Of a DNA stretch of 64,000 bases, positions 52,201-63,400 are shown piece after piece. The notes under the pieces were generated by a model, which was not told the origin of the DNA, did not search any database, and worked only from the letters and a program-made list of their open reading frames with translations. Numbering within the stretch: the stretch's first letter is position 1; each line of letters opens with the position of its first letter. Made by a program: the position numbers and the translations under genes. Source of the DNA: Xiphydria camelus (lineage: Eukaryota > Arthropoda > Insecta > Hymenoptera > Xiphydriidae); contig OY783198.1 in assembly GCA_963678675.1 (NCBI GenBank), positions 18,710,684-18,774,683 of the forward strand, read 5' to 3'.

Positions 52201-55200
52201 AATTTCTCGGCTCGCTCGGCCGCGTGACGAGGGTTTCGCGCGAAAACGGCCCAATTATTTCTCCAGACTTTTCGGGACGCGCGTCATATCTCCGTCTTCC
52301 TCGCGTCGGACTTTGGCGGGGGCGGAGGAGTGGTTGTCGTCCCGTTCGCGGTTCCATAACGCCGAGCGGATCCATTCGCGAACAAGTTGCGCCCTCGCGA
52401 TATCCCTCAAAAGTTTCGCCGACGAGAGTCGAGTCTACCCTCGAGGAATGCAACCCTTGCGCGGCTGGGGATACGAGGTGGATGGAGCGGAGACGCGGAG
52501 GAGCGAGAAGAAAGTATGGGCGCGCGACGGGGAGAGATGAACTCTTACCGAAACGAGACGATGCTGAGAGCAGGTGGTGGGGGAGGTTAACGCGTGGGAA
52601 AGGGGTGAGTTTGCCGGAGTGCGATGAGACGTTTAAAAAAGGGAATATAAAATGTTAAATAAATCGTCCGAGACGTCGCTCCCGCCCGCGGACTGCTTCC
52701 TCCCTTCCCAGCGGCGGGTTGTTATTTTGTTTATTTACGCGAATTTTTTCCATTCGCGATTCGTGTCCGCCGTCGCGCCCCGCATCGCCAGCACCGCTCG
52801 GGTGGCCACCGCCGTTCTCCTTTTTTCCCTCGGTCTTCCCGCGACACGACGGACGCGACGCGCGTCTATTTCTACTAGAAAGGAAGCGATAGAATGAACG
52901 GCGCGATATATCTCGCTCGTAAAAGGGAAACGCTTCGACTCTTAAAGAGGCGGTCGGTCCGAGGGAAGACGTGTGCGACGCGAAATCTTTAGAAATTCGA
53001 TCTCCCAGCCCCCCCGGGCGCGCCTCCGAGTTTCTCCCTCCGTGCCTAGTCACGGCGTTGCTGCTTACGTACTCCTCTTTCCGCCTCCCGGTACTGACCC
53101 GAGGCAAGGTCTCCATCGTCTGTTTAACTTCTTCCTTCTATACGCGAACTTTCGGTACACTCCTTGTTCAAACGAATCTGATGCTTTGAAAATATGTATA
53201 GCTGTGTATATATTTGTTCGCGATTACGAAAAGCACTATTCGTTGACCGTTAATTTTGCCTTGCGATACAGCAACGAAGAGAAGTTAGAACACTGAAATA
53301 ACTTGGATGTATTTATTTTAAATGTTAACTGAATCGCGAGTCGACCGAACCGGTTCCCTCTTACGCTCACATAAAGAAATGATTTCGCAGTCTTAGCAAA
53401 ACTAGATTTTGCTGGGAACTTTTTGCTATCATGACGGAAATATTGTCTGTGGCGGCAGAAGATATATTCAATAATAGCAAATTGAACTACAATCACTGTG
53501 AAATTTGTTTCGGTAAAAATATTTTTTATTCGAGCAAGTATTTTTACTGTCATTGAAGATATTTTTTGCTGTAACAGATAACATTTTTGTCACGGTGGCA
53601 AGACATTCTCAGCAAAGCTTAGTTTGATTAAAACTGCAAATTCATTTTTTCCCGTGCGAGAGGAGAAAGACGAACCCTCTGAGTAGAAATTAAGACAACT
53701 AGGATTTCCCTGATAAGGGCTTCTTTATTATTACCTTGATAGGGCCTTACCGGGGCTTTCTAAGGTTTTCGAATTTTTAAACTGTAAAACTCTAGTAAGG
53801 TCAACTTGTAACGTCCTCTTCAGGGTTTGATAAGGATTCCCTGTTAAGAAATAAGCAGGCTTTGTTAATAAAAATTTAGCGGCGCCCTGTCGGGGCATTT
53901 TAAAGTTTCCTCATTATTCAACTCAAAGTTACGTACAATTAAGGCTTTATTAAGGCATTTCAATCGAAACCCAATTAATTGCCTTTAAAAGGGGCTTCGC
54001 GCACTAAGCGTTACTCTTCCTCGTCAAAACCCGATTATAAATAGGGCCAAATAATCAGGGCCTTATTACGGATGAACTTCTTCCCTCGATCGCGCGTCTA
54101 GGTTTAATTTGAAACAAACGTTCCACCCTCCGGTGGTGAACTTCGCAACCGTTACCGCTTTGCCATTGCGCGCCGTTTCCGAGGTCATGTGGTCAGCGGA
54201 AATGGCAGGTGCAAGCACGGAACTTCCACCAAAGGTGTAAACGCTTACTCGAACGCGCCGTTTCTCAGCGGGTTAAGCCCCGAGAGTCGGTCGGCCGCAA
54301 TCAAACAGTCGCTAACGGAGATTTACGTCGGCCCAAAATTAAGTCCAGCAGGATTAACAGCCGAGAGCCCACACCATCGAGCTCCAGGTTCCCTTCGCAA
54401 CTCCTTCCCACCACCAGCTCGCGGTTCAACCTGTATCGCATCCCCGCGAGCGTCCCTTCCACGCCTTTATTCCACCCCGTATAACCCCTCTCAGGGAAAC
54501 GGCACGAATTAACTCGATTGTTTGTTCTTCGGGGGTGAACTGGAAGAATGGACAGGCGTACCAACTACTGTGCTTCTACACCCCCTCCCCAAACCCTTTC
54601 CGCCGGAAACCTTCCTATAAGAATTTAACGAGTAACCGCTCGACCGACTGTGAATTCATTAATTGGACGGGTTGCAATTAATTATTGTCCCTCGAGGAGG
54701 AATTCCACCGAGGGGATTCGAACACGGGGGAGAGAAAATGGAATCGATATACCTGTACTCGGGAATATAGTCTACTATTCCTGGAGAGAAACTCGTTTAA
54801 TTAAAAATCTTTCGTAATTTTGATGCGAGATAAATATTTTATCCGTGGAAGCGAACGTTTGGTCAAATGGGCACGAGCTGTGAAATGTATCGACTATTTG
54901 CTGGAGATAAATAAGTTCAGAGTTAGCTGATAATAATTTATTGGCCGGCGGGAAATGTGAAATAATATGTTACGTTATAAATGCAATATATTATCGTGAC
55001 TGCGAAATATGCAATATATTAGGGAGTGATGTATTGATCGGCGCTGAATTCTGGTCTCACACGATAATCGATACTTATAGTTCCTATTCGGATATTTGTC
55101 TGAATTTACGACAGAACTCGACGGGGTTTACCACGACGATCGAGGGGGTGATTTTCTCGATGATCATCGTCGATGAGACGAACGTTTGAACGCGTCTATC

Positions 55201-57477
55201 CCAGCAGCTCCGCGTCGGTTGACCGTCGTGCTAGAAATTCGATTAGTCTCGAGGACGACAAGAAGTCCCCGGAGAAACCTTTGGCGAAGCAATAAGGACG
55301 AGGGAAATCTGTTCTCGAGTGGCCTCTCCCTCCCGGGAGGGAACCCTCCCTCTCCGCATTTTTCCTAGGCGCGTCCCGAATTTCATGTCGAGAATCTCCG
55401 CATTTTTTTCTCTCGTCTCCCATCCCTCCGAAACCCCGACCAGCGTTCACCCTCTACTCGCAGATCTTCGGTTCAAGAGGAGTCACGGTTTTTTCATTAA
55501 ATCCCGGTCGCGCGAAATTCAATTTTACTCGCTGGATTGCTTTTCGTTGTTCCGTCTCGACTTGTAACCGGATCCGGATCTGCGTCTGTCAACTTCGAGG
55601 GGGAGAAACACGCCGCGGGAACCGCTCGGTCCGGGGACCCAGGCTTCTCCCTCCCACCTTTCCACTCACGGGCGCGAACCCCTCCTCCCCCGCAGCATCA
55701 CGCTTCTCTTTTCTGGTTTCTCAATTCCGCTCGCGATACACGGAGGAGAAGCGAAGAGATGAGAAATTTACTGAAAGAGAGGGAAGAAATGTCGAGAAGG
55801 AAATGAGATAAGATGTCGAAAAGAGTGAAACGATGAACGGTTATGAAATATGGTTTAACGTGCAGAGAAAATGATGGAATATGCATATTCTTTCAATATT
55901 ATCAAACAAAATTATTTACATACATTGTAAAAAATGATTTAAATTGAAATTAATATTATTGCATATAAAGCTTTTATCGAATACGTGATTATGAAAATTA
56001 ATATACTCCGTTATGAAATTTATGTTTAATTTTTTAATATAAGTTTATATAAAGTTCAAGAAATATTTAATAAAAGTTTCACAAGGGAGTATACCATGTA
56101 ATCCAAAAATGCTCTAAGTATATAAAATTACTCGTATATTAAAAAAATACAAATTTTCTTACAGTGTATCATGATGGACGTAACATATAAGATCTTATAA
56201 AAAAGAGGAATATTCTGATGAAATTCAGATTCAACAGAAATAACATAAAGTCAACGAAGCTTTTCTCACACTCTCGATTCGAGTTGAATACGAGTTTGAA
56301 CATTCGAAAGGAACACGATGCAGACACTGCATCGAAATAAAAAATCCTCGTTATTACGACAATTTCACGACCCCGTCTACTCCGTGAACCTCCTCTCAGA
56401 CTCTCGCCTATTCCGAGACGTCGCTGCGGACGTTATACCGAAGGTTATACGGTGCACACTGACGCGAATCCAGTAAACCGGTCGAGTTTCCCCTGTAAAA
56501 ACCGGTGTTTTGAGTTTGAAGCGATACGCGAGTTTCTTGCGCCCCACCTACTCCCGCCTCACTTCCGCGCGCCGGAAACGCGCGGGGAAGACCTTAGGGG
56601 ACGTTTTATGCGACGTCGCCGGTCGCGGCGGGGGGAATCATTCGGTTCCGGCTGCGTAAGCGCGCGCCGCGCGTATCCACACTTGCGCTCCAATAGTAAA
56701 AGAGAGGAGTCGTTCGGCGGCGGCGACGGCTGTGTATACAAGCGGCGTATCTACTTCGCTCTCTCCCGCGCTGCGCGATGTTCGGGCAGCAAGAAGGGCG
56801 ATGTTTTTGCGACATCCTCTCCCCCGGAAAAACGGCGTTTCGATACCAGGGGGGCCACTGTTTTGCTCGGCACTATACTCGCCGCGGAGCGTTTATCGAC
56901 GACTAATGCGAACACGATTTATTATGTATCTACGACCTACCCACGCGACAGCTTGTAGCCGACGTATTTACCGCGTGCTCGCGACATTTCTGAATAATGT
57001 ATTTAACGCGAGACGCGATTTTTCGACGGTTCAATCTCGTCAAATTGTCGATACGTTCCATTTTTTTATCCCAAGTATAGAAGCACGTCGGGGAACGAAC
57101 TTGGTTTGTGCGACTTTCGACAAAATCTAACAAGATGCATTAATATTCTCACATCACCACCTCTGTCGACACATTCGCATGAATAAACAACAACTCTTCA
57201 TTGCCCTACCTTTCATACAAATCTTGTTCCTCCGGAAGACCAGCACCGTATCGTTGTACCTGGTTCCGGGCGGAGCGGTGACGTTGAGTCTAAGCGCCAT
57301 GGGAATCTCCGCACTTACGAGACCCGAGCAGGGTAGCCTTATCCTGAAGACCTGCAGTGTCACGGGGACCTCGCCCTTGGCGGATACGTTCACCCTCGGG
57401 GGTAGCATGGCCATTATCCCCGAACTGCCGCCCGGCATGCCCACCACGTCGTAGTCCAGTTCCATCGAATAGGGCAA
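39993..57477 (-). CDS. drl: Ryk/Derailed-family Wnt receptor pseudokinase, 5'-partial gene model
   Basis: This is a single-pass receptor of the Ryk/Derailed family, which binds Wnt ligands through an extracellular WIF domain and guides axons and muscles in insects. Exons on the minus strand are 57477-57210, 48926-48752, 46753-46549, 42435-42280, 42222-42066, 41557-41290, 40793-40607 and 40241-39993. All junctions are GT/AG with matching phases, giving 554 residues plus stop. The visible order is half a WIF domain (residues 1-89), a transmembrane segment (about 113-137), a linker (138-290) and a kinase-like domain (291-554). The Gly-loop reads QEGTFG and the DFG position reads DAA, both family hallmarks of a pseudokinase. 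The vertebrate relative has about 600 residues, so roughly 100 N-terminal residues including the signal peptide are missing, probably beyond position 64000. I am sure of the family. The paralogue (drl, Drl-2 or dnt) is not decided, so the symbol is provisional. Confidence 0.92.
40329..40584 (+). mobile_element. Family B element inside last drl intron
   Basis: Starts CACCGAGAGAAATTTTATAG and ends AGATTTCTCTCAGTG, flanked by TA on both sides. It occupies 256 of the 365 nt of intron 40242-40606, leaving about 107 nt without it. The gene's 5' splice site (GTATGT, 40606-40601) is only about 20 nt away. Confidence 0.88.
40607..40793 (-). CDS. drl: drl exon: catalytic loop and activation segment
   Basis: This 187-nt exon follows an acceptor ending CCTTCCAG and ends in phase 0 at a GTATGT donor. 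Joined to the previous exon it reads HRDIATRNCIIEP, then RVRLADAALARDLFPQDY, HCLGDNENRPIHWMALESL and YSMATDV. HRD is fully canonical here, whereas vertebrate RYK has HKD. DFG is replaced by DAA, so the Asp (D430) is kept while Phe and Gly are lost. LARDLF, DNENRPIHWMALESL and the flanking residues are strong family signatures. I infer a regulatory pseudokinase rather than an active enzyme, as for the family. Confidence 0.95.
40865..41235 (-). mobile_element. Family C repeat inside drl intron
   Basis: Reverse copy with GGCATAAGTGCGTCTCTTTT, CGATGACGTCACAACG and AATTTGAAAATATGAATATT. It makes up most of the 496-nt intron 40794-41289. Confidence 0.75.
41290..41557 (-). CDS. drl: drl exon: kinase-like helix C to start of catalytic loop
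   Basis: This 268-nt exon follows an acceptor ending GAATTTACAG. Its first two bases complete the glutamate codon begun by the previous exon, and it ends in phase 2 (CAT AG) at a GTGAGC donor. It encodes ASAYQASLLVVEGSQLAGL, with the likely helix-C glutamate at E334. It continues through the hinge (PCPLLAYTSTPSELNLKLYL) and helix E (DLVHFGVQVARAGAFLHGRG) to LLH, the His of the HRD motif. The middle of the lobe is less conserved than the rest but aligns with Ryk relatives through NLKL and DLVH. Confidence 0.92.
42066..42222 (-). CDS. drl: drl exon: kinase-like N-lobe, glycine loop and lysine
   Basis: The 157-nt exon begins after an acceptor ending CCGACCCGACAG and ends in phase 1 at a GTAAGG donor. 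It encodes ATDPCEKARALAVSRS, then SLIQEGTFGRVYKGTL, then EVIIKTVT. QEGTFGRVY is the Ryk-type glycine loop, with Gln in place of the first Gly. K317 of the partial protein is the beta-3 lysine, which is kept. The 57 nt between this exon and the preceding one have no stop and keep frame. The two may therefore be one 370-nt exon (42066-42435) with 19 extra residues; the AT-rich, unconserved-looking insert makes me favour an intron. Confidence 0.85.
42223..42279 (-). other. 57-nt stop-free segment: short intron or in-frame cassette
   Basis: On the minus strand it begins GTGGAATC and ends CCGACCCGACAG, so it has GT-AG ends, but its length is a multiple of three and it has no stop. Translated it would add VESFFKYEFFISSRLPTRQ. 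It is much more AT-rich than the exons on each side, which favours an intron. It could be retained without breaking the protein. Confidence 0.6.
42280..42435 (-). CDS. drl: drl exon: pre-kinase linker (boundaries uncertain)
   Basis: This is the phase-consistent frame between the linker exon and the kinase N-lobe. It starts right after the in-frame TAG whose AG (42436-42437) is taken as acceptor, and ends before GTGGAATC. It encodes a Pro/Gly/Arg-rich run ending in NRDLESRLDDTRRER, a charged segment resembling the RDL-plus-basic helix that precedes the kinase-like domain in insect relatives. The acceptor has a poor pyrimidine tract. An alternative phase-0 start after AAAGAG, 36 nt further in, has a better one. 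A second open frame here resembles vertebrate RYK linker sequence but breaks phase at both ends. Confidence 0.6.
42710..43190. repeat. Minisatellite, about 163-bp unit, nearly three copies
   Basis: The landmark GAGCYCMGTTTGYTA occurs at 42744, 42909 and 43070, periods of 165 and 161 bp. Each unit also carries GTAATTAGTAGAATTTTTTT-like, TATTTTTAAAAA and GAAGYAGTAAATGTA blocks. AT-rich, within drl intron 42436-46548. Confidence 0.85.
44030..44432. mobile_element. 403-bp inverted-repeat element in drl intron
   Basis: Arms 44030-44136 and 44315-44432 are inverted repeats of about 105 bp. They share TTCCACTCAGGATAGTCACG, CCGTTATTTGCCATTTCACG, AAAAGTTGTTT and TATGATACATGC blocks. The 180-bp centre is AT-rich. 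Non-coding. Confidence 0.85.
45373..45530 (+). mobile_element. Foldback repeat, paired with 6528-6682
   Basis: Diverged copy with TTTTGGTCTACATCGAT, TAGACAAAAAGATTAAT and AAGCCAAAAGCTTATA. It lies in drl intron 42436-46548. Just outside are the inverted words CTTGCCAGAAAAG and CTTTCCTGGC. Confidence 0.55.
46549..46753 (-). CDS. drl: drl exon: cytoplasmic juxtamembrane linker
   Basis: This 205-nt exon follows an acceptor ending CCTCGTCTTGCAG and ends at a GTAATTAG donor. Its first base completes the CA left by the transmembrane exon, and it ends in phase 0. It encodes residues 148-216, rich in Ser, Gly, Ala and Tyr, including SYATIADLEPLYARP and SYYAASHVTHLSQ, which fits the low-complexity linker between membrane and kinase-like domain. 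A second GTGAGG donor inside the exon (46681-46686) is also in phase 0. Its use would remove 46 residues (171-216). I infer the longer form is the main one because the extra part is the most protein-like stretch. Confidence 0.85.
46895..47150 (+). mobile_element. Family F element in drl intron
   Basis: Starts CCGAGAAAACAATTGG after TA (the first two bases of the family end are lost) and ends AACTGTTTTCTCGGCGAG before TA. Interior matches 24026-24284 in TTTGTTTGAATATGG and AATAAACATTTT blocks. Confidence 0.75.
47524..48245. repeat. Diverged direct repeat, two copies of about 140 bp
   Basis: Segments 47524-47670 and 48100-48245 align through TTTRCGTTTTGGCCC/TTTCCGTTTCGGCCC, AAGAGATTTC-like and TATTAGGG/TATCAGGG blocks, then AATAYATCCCG. 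They lie about 575 bp apart in drl intron 46754-48751. No supported coding. Confidence 0.45.
48752..48926 (-). CDS. drl: drl exon: transmembrane segment
   Basis: This 175-nt exon follows an acceptor ending TTTGTTGCAG and ends at a GTGAGTATC donor. The single G left by the WIF exon joins its first two bases to make a glycine codon, so the junction is in phase. It encodes a short extracellular stem with one glycosylation sequon (RNDS, N97), then a hydrophobic stretch of about 25 residues from ALYVAATCACALILVVG to SALYI, then a basic stop-transfer segment RNSKARV. This is the single membrane span expected of the family. It is separated from the WIF exon by an 8.3-kb intron. Confidence 0.92.
49018..49515. 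mobile_element. Pogo/Tigger-like non-autonomous element
   Basis: Ends CAGTATAGGACCTCGATAAT and ATTATC-style CGAGGTGTTTTACTG are inverted repeats (ACCTCGATAATCTGAA against TTCGGATAATCGAGGT), flanked by TA on both sides. The 498-bp interior has no transposase frame. The termini resemble pogo/Tigger ends as I know them from animals. It is in the 8.3-kb drl intron. Confidence 0.78.
50556..50574 (+). repeat. Poly-C run of 19
   Basis: Nineteen consecutive C in the 8.3-kb drl intron. Confidence 0.95.
53690..54080. repeat. Cluster of AAGGGCTTT-like short repeats
   Basis: Words such as TAAGGGCTTC, TAGGGCCTTA, GGGGCTTTCTAAGG, AGGCTTTATTAAGG and CAGGGCCTTATTACGG recur over about 390 bp in both orientations. 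Possibly a decayed element. Its borders are not clear. Confidence 0.4.
57210..57477 (-). CDS. drl: drl exon: C-terminal half of WIF domain
   Basis: This 268-nt exon starts in phase 0 after an acceptor ending TTTTACAG and ends in phase 1 at a GTAGGG donor. Its 89 residues match the second half of the Ryk WIF domain. They begin LPYSMELDYDVV, carry the family motif GEVPVTLQVFRIRLPCSG, and end VFRRNKICMK. The two cysteines (C50 and C87 of the partial protein) are where Ryk WIF domains have their conserved pair. N-glycosylation sequons are visible at N30, N65 and N75. The WIF domain is the Wnt-binding module outside the cell. The first half of the domain must come from an upstream exon that I could not find in this window. 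Confidence 0.93.
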
Positions 57478-60400
57478 CTGTAAAATCGCATCACCATATC
57501 CCCGCTGTTATATCGCAATTTAAATTTCTTCGGCATTTTTTATCGCTCGTACGACAGTTTTATATGGGAATATCGGACGGGAAACTCGCCTGCTCGCATC
57601 GATCCATTCACGTACGTCCGTACCCGACATAAATCACCCTGTTTCCTCCCCCCGCTAACCCCTCGGATAGTGTCGGAATAACCGACCCAATTACAATCGC
57701 TCGAAATTGTCCTCATTGCCCCTAATAGCGGGTCTACTTGTGCACCAACGATAACCGCTGTGCCTATATCCGTGGCTCAAATATAGACACCGACACCAAT
57801 CTCAACGCGTACATGTTATATTTATCGCACAAATTAAATAATAAGCATTCGAGAACAGCGAGCCCACCTCGTTCTAGATCTATACAAGTTTCACAATGGG
57901 TACCATGTAGGTACCAACGCTATACACCACCAGCGATCGTCCTATCTACATCACCCGATCGCGTGACCACCCGTCGACTCGTCCCAATCGACTCGATACT
58001 TTACCGCCCGGAGACCTTTGTTCTTCCCCGCGGAAGGATAAGGTCTTTTCTCGGATTTCGGCCAACGAGAAACCACCCCGATAACTCACCGCTTCTCGTC
58101 AAATAACAGAGCAGTAAATGTCGCGCGGGATAAGAGTTTCCTCATTGACGCGCAACATGGTATGCCACCAGCTAGGCACGTAGTCATGACCGGTAACCAT
58201 TACAGGCTTCCGTGCTAAAGGTTACACTCGACTTGCGGGGGCGCTCGAATTTACATGCGCCTCCACTTTGCGCGGATACGAACATAGTAACCCGCGGTAC
58301 GTCCACCCGCGTGGGCGAACGGAATCGCGTCCTCCGTGATCGCGTTCATTCATCGGACGCTGCCGGGGGTTTACGACTGCATATCTCCGCGTCTCGCGCG
58401 CGGAGAGACCGCCGCCGCGCGCGTACACGACACTCTCCCGCGCTGCTGGCAATCGCGGAACACGGGGCCCAACCCCCGCGGCGAAACGAATATAGTGCTC
58501 AGGCACGCCACAAGTTTTACGAGGTGACATAAATAAAAAGGTTAGTGCTTCGTGATGCGGTGTCAACCGCGCCAGCCCGGTTTTAGCCAGCCCGGTCCCC
58601 CCTGACGTCCCGCCGCCACCCCTATCCCTGGTGTAATCGGCCTGCGCGAGGGATGTAGCGTGACACCTACCCTCTCTTTCTCTCTCCCTCTCTTTATCGC
58701 CGCGTCTCGCCCCGCTCTCGTCGCTTTCACCTCTCTCCGGCGCGACGTCGACGTTAAAACATTGCGTTTTGTAACTCGTTGTGCTGATAATTGAGAGATG
58801 AACGCGTTGTCGCTCATAAAGGAGAGAAGAAAAAATATAAAGCGCACCCCCTCCGCTCTCTCTCTCTCTCTCTCTCTCTCTCGGATCGTAATAAAGGGTT
58901 CTAAAGTTACCGCTCTTTGTTCCGCGCGCGAGAAGGAGCGGGCTCGTGTATTCGCGACGGGGGAAGAGAGGAGAGAAGGAGAGGGATGTAAGAGAGCGAG
59001 GGTCGCGGGAGGCGGCACCCCATCTAATTGGAATTAGAGCAATTTCGGGGCAGTCGCGGAGTGGGCGAGCGCGTTCTGCTCGGACAAACACTCGGCGTGC
59101 GGCGCGATAAAAGTAGTTACGGTGTCGCGGGGATAATTACTACTGCCGAGTCGTTAACGGGTTACGGATCACACCCTACGTGCAATTACCGCGGTCGTTT
59201 CGTGGTTAGTCGTCGGTTTAATTTCGTGTCACGCGGTCGTTCTTCGCGCTTCGGCTCGTTTGGGTGGATTCTCTCGTTCTCGCGTAATCCGGCAAATTTT
59301 GCGAACGTTTTATTCGATCGGAAGAATGTCGAGTAACAGAGGAGGAAAAGAGAACTCGAACAGCTCGGACTTTATTGCCGCCAGCTGCTGTGATTCAATG
59401 TCGGTTTCCTCGTGAAACGGTATACCGTTATTATAATAGTACACGAATGAAACTAGAGACGAAATTAGAGCCGGCATCACTGAAGCAGAAGCAATAACAA
59501 ACAGAGCTTGATTTTAATGCGCGAAAATGGAGTGCCTCTGAGTGGAAACTGATCGCAAAGCACGGGAACGGAGAAAGACTGTACGGACGAACGGACGGAA
59601 GAGGCGGAAGAAGGGAGGAGGCGTACGGGAGGAACGCGCGGTTCGATATCCCGAGCGAAAGGGTTGAAGGGCGCCCTCGGCCCGGTGTTTTTGAACGATT
59701 TTCTGCAGCGCCAAGCGTTTGCTTAATATCTACTCTCGGATTCCGTAATAGCGTAAAAATGTTTGCCGAAGGAGCGTCTGCTTTCATCCCCTCCCCTCCG
59801 CTATCGCCCCTCTCAGAGCCGAGGGCTCCAGAAACTCCTCCTGGGTTTTCTGTGTGTGCGGAACAAACTTTCTTTCTCCGCTCTCACATATTATTATTAC
59901 TATAGCCGTCGTCTCCCGGATGTTATTAATACAGCAGCGAGTGGATCGAAGAGATGGAAGCAGGAGGGAGGAGGGGGCGAAGGAGCGTAAGTCGCGGCGG
60001 GGGTAACAACAATTTTTCGAGTTACGTACAACGCGTCGTTCTCGCGCCGCTGGCCACGCGTGAACGCGTGCGTAATTCGCAGAAAGTCGAAGAAGTGCGA
60101 ACCACCCTCTACCTGCCGTGCTCTTTGAATTCGGAGAAGTTTATCAGAGAAAGTTCGTCGTTCCGCGTCTCGATTCGGCGCGAGTCAAACCGCCCGACCC
60201 CACCCCGATGAAGAGGCAGCCGTAGTTATACCCGCGGAAAACTCCTAACGAACCACTCCAACCGTTTCTCTCTTCCCCGTCGTACCGTTCGTCGCCGCCA
60301 TTACTTTCGATATCAACGAAGCCCGGGAATTTCTTAAATTGAAAAGTCGAGAAAGAATTTTCATCGACATCTGGCCGTCGGTTATTATCGACGGCCGTGG

Positions 60401-63400
60401 CGGATGAACGGGACTTTTCTTTCGCGGCGTTTGTTTGGCTGAGTTTTCGTGCGGAACTCGAGGCGCGGGAAGGGTACTGTGAGAAGTCCCGGTATGCAAT
60501 CCATATCGCGGAATTTATAACTCGAAATGGGGTCTCCGAAGGGCTTCGCACCCTTGGATCGCAATAACGGAATACCGCGTTGGCTTATCTCGCACTGCAC
60601 TTCCGACTGCATGGGTATAAGGTACGCCTAGCGTCAATGATTCTGATCGATCTGCTTTGGGTGATGATACTTCATCGAGTCGACTGTAACTAAGCGGTAC
60701 GAACGAATCTTGTCACTTCTGTTCAGCTGCGATCTCCCGTGCTTCACACTGCGAAACATCCCTTTTAAAGCTCCCTCTCGCGCCCGTCTCCGAACGCGAG
60801 TCAAACTTCGGCGCCTGGACTCCCGATCCGCGTTTAACGCGCAGACAGAAATTAAATCGAAGTCTTTGACGAACACGGAAAAGGATAGGAATGCTCGCGC
60901 GGCACGTCAGGAATTCCTAATACTCCCACCCGTCCCTTTTATACTTTCTCTCCTCCCCCTCCCTCTCACCCCCCCCCCTCTCTCTTCCTCGCGCCAACCC
61001 CTCGACCAAGGCCTACAATACACGTCTATACAAAGTAGCGTCCTGCGGAGGCGTCGCGCAGGACACACGCACGAAATATTTCACTGTCGCATCGTCACGC
61101 GGCTGAGGGTGAAAAAAGGGAGTCATTTGAATCATCGCGGACGCGGTGAATCAAGCCACCAACGGGTGCGTGCGAAGGTTTAAAAATCCGCGCGTCTTCG
61201 CTTGGAATTTTTCCGACGTCGCGCCCCCATAGGGAGCGTTCGCAAATGGCGTAACGCTATTTTCTTAGCCCGCGTGCCTCCTCCTCTTGGTCACGCTAGC
61301 CGAAACCCCCAGCGGCGTATAATAGTTTAATATAATTAATAGCCGCCTCCACGGCTAATTGTACGCCCGCACGGCCGGGCGAAAGTATGATTAAGCGTTC
61401 CATTTTTCAGTAGCAAACGAACCACGAGTCGTGCAATTTTTTAAAAAGCGATAATCATCCTTGAGATCCCCTTACTTGGTTTTCTTCCTCCGAAAGCTGA
61501 TACTTTTACCGGCCGCGAATAAAAGCCATTCGACCGCGGGTAAACGATCGATAGGCTAATGCGATGACGAGCGATTAACTAATGAAACGAAACGGAGACG
61601 ACGTCAGACGCGTCCCATTCCAAGCGCCGAGGTCGCTCCCCGACGCGGAGTCGATCCTCGCACGCGAGCGGATCGGAGTTTTCTTGCTTGGTTCGGCGGA
61701 TCCTCCCGACACAACGCGGAGCAACCGTTCGAACTCCTTAACGAGGAAGCCTAACGACGATATATATCCCGATTCCGTAATACGGTCCCTACGTGCTCGC
61801 GTGCTTCGTCGGAGGAGCCGTATATACGTGGAGGGACAGAGCCTCGACGTTCCACCCCCGTCGGAAGCTCTTTAGAGACACGCAAGCCACCCCCTAATAT
61901 TTCAATCAAATATTTAGCCCCTAATGGTCTTACGCGGCTACGGCAGAGCGGACTTGAAAGGGTTCTTCTCGGACGGCGCGTTTACGAGGCAGCTTAGTGC
62001 CACTTCTGACGACACGGCGATGAATTAATCACTCGTCGCTCAAAAGCTCGCCCTTTTTTCTCGTTGGGCACGGACGACGCTTATATATTCTTCGAAAGAA
62101 TCGCGAACAACTTGGCTCTGATATGTAGAAATACGTACAATTAGTTTCATGACTCGGTTTCAGCCTTATTCCTGTTTTTTTTATCGCAAAATTTGTCTAC
62201 AATTAACCCCCCGAAGAGTGTATTGAACAATTTATTGTAATTGGGGGATTCCTCTAGTAGAGGATTTTTTTAAATACACCAAATTCGCTTTCCGCCTACG
62301 GCTTTGTCCGCGTGGATCTCGAAGTAAATAGAAATTCCCGTACAAATTTTCATCCCCTATTCTACCCCCTTAAGGGAAACATTTCCAAAAATCCTGAAAC
62401 ACGTCTTTCTTTTCTAACCGTTTCTCGAAAGGCTAAATACCAGTTTTTTCATGGATTGAACTTCAAAAATGGCAGATTTTTATGCAAACTTATATCCCTT
62501 ATTTTACCACTTCAGGGGAACAATGTCATGTTCTTTTATATGTGTAGATGACTGTGCAAAAAGCTCGATAAACTCTATTTTCAAAACTATACAGAGATAC
62601 CTACGTAAGTAGAAAAAGAAGCAAAGAAGCTAACTTATTACCAAAAGTGGAAACATCCTACGAATATCGCACTGCGAATCTGGCAGTCATTCTCCCATTT
62701 ATATACATTCATCTCCTTCCATTTTTCCGATAAAGTTAATCGTATACCTGTACAGTAGGTACAGGCATTCTCGATGCCAACAAGTCAGCCCTGCCGCTCC
62801 TCAAAATGGAAAGACTTTTCCATCAACTTCTCTCTCCCCCGTCCCTCGCGTGTATTACATTATATCCCAGTAGAAGCCGCTCGTTTAATGGTATGTAAAT
62901 GGGAAGCAAATCGCCACGCTTAACTTTCCGTCGGCAGTCCCATCGGCTTCGTGACGAGGCGAGGTGCCGAGCCGTGCAGTCACGACCCCGACTATTTAGC
63001 TATACGTGATTTCGACGCGAACGAAAGTGAGAGCGAAGAGCGTTCCGCGATAACGAGCAGTTTTACGATTTAATTATTAGCTCGACTGTGTGTGTACTCG
63101 AGAGACACGAGGACTGTGTTTGCACCCTCCGCGTTAACGCAATATGCTCACTCCGGGCGCAGATGTAAGCGCGCGCAGTTCTGTACTCAGGTTGGCGCTG
63201 TCTGCGCGTCTCCCTCCTCGTCTGGTTACCGACGCATACATATGCATTTGTTTCTCTCGCTCGCGCTCCTTTAGGTGTCGGAGCCACTACCACCGTACCA
63301 TCACCGCCGTCAGCCGCTGCCGCTGCCACCGCCTCGGGGGTTGGTCCAGGGCCTTTGTGGCTGGGAAACGCGTTACACGGCAAACACGTCGCGCCCTGGC

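Noticed and set aside
58222..59091. 289-codon frame on the minus strand, the longest in the window
   Set aside because: Arg/Glu-rich low-complexity translation across a CT microsatellite. No WIF, signal peptide or other domain, although it lies where a receptor 5' exon was wanted.
63063..63383. Minus-strand frame with an Ala run, considered as the first exon of the receptor
   Set aside because: No signal peptide and no WIF-like sequence. The Ala run is a triplet repeat.
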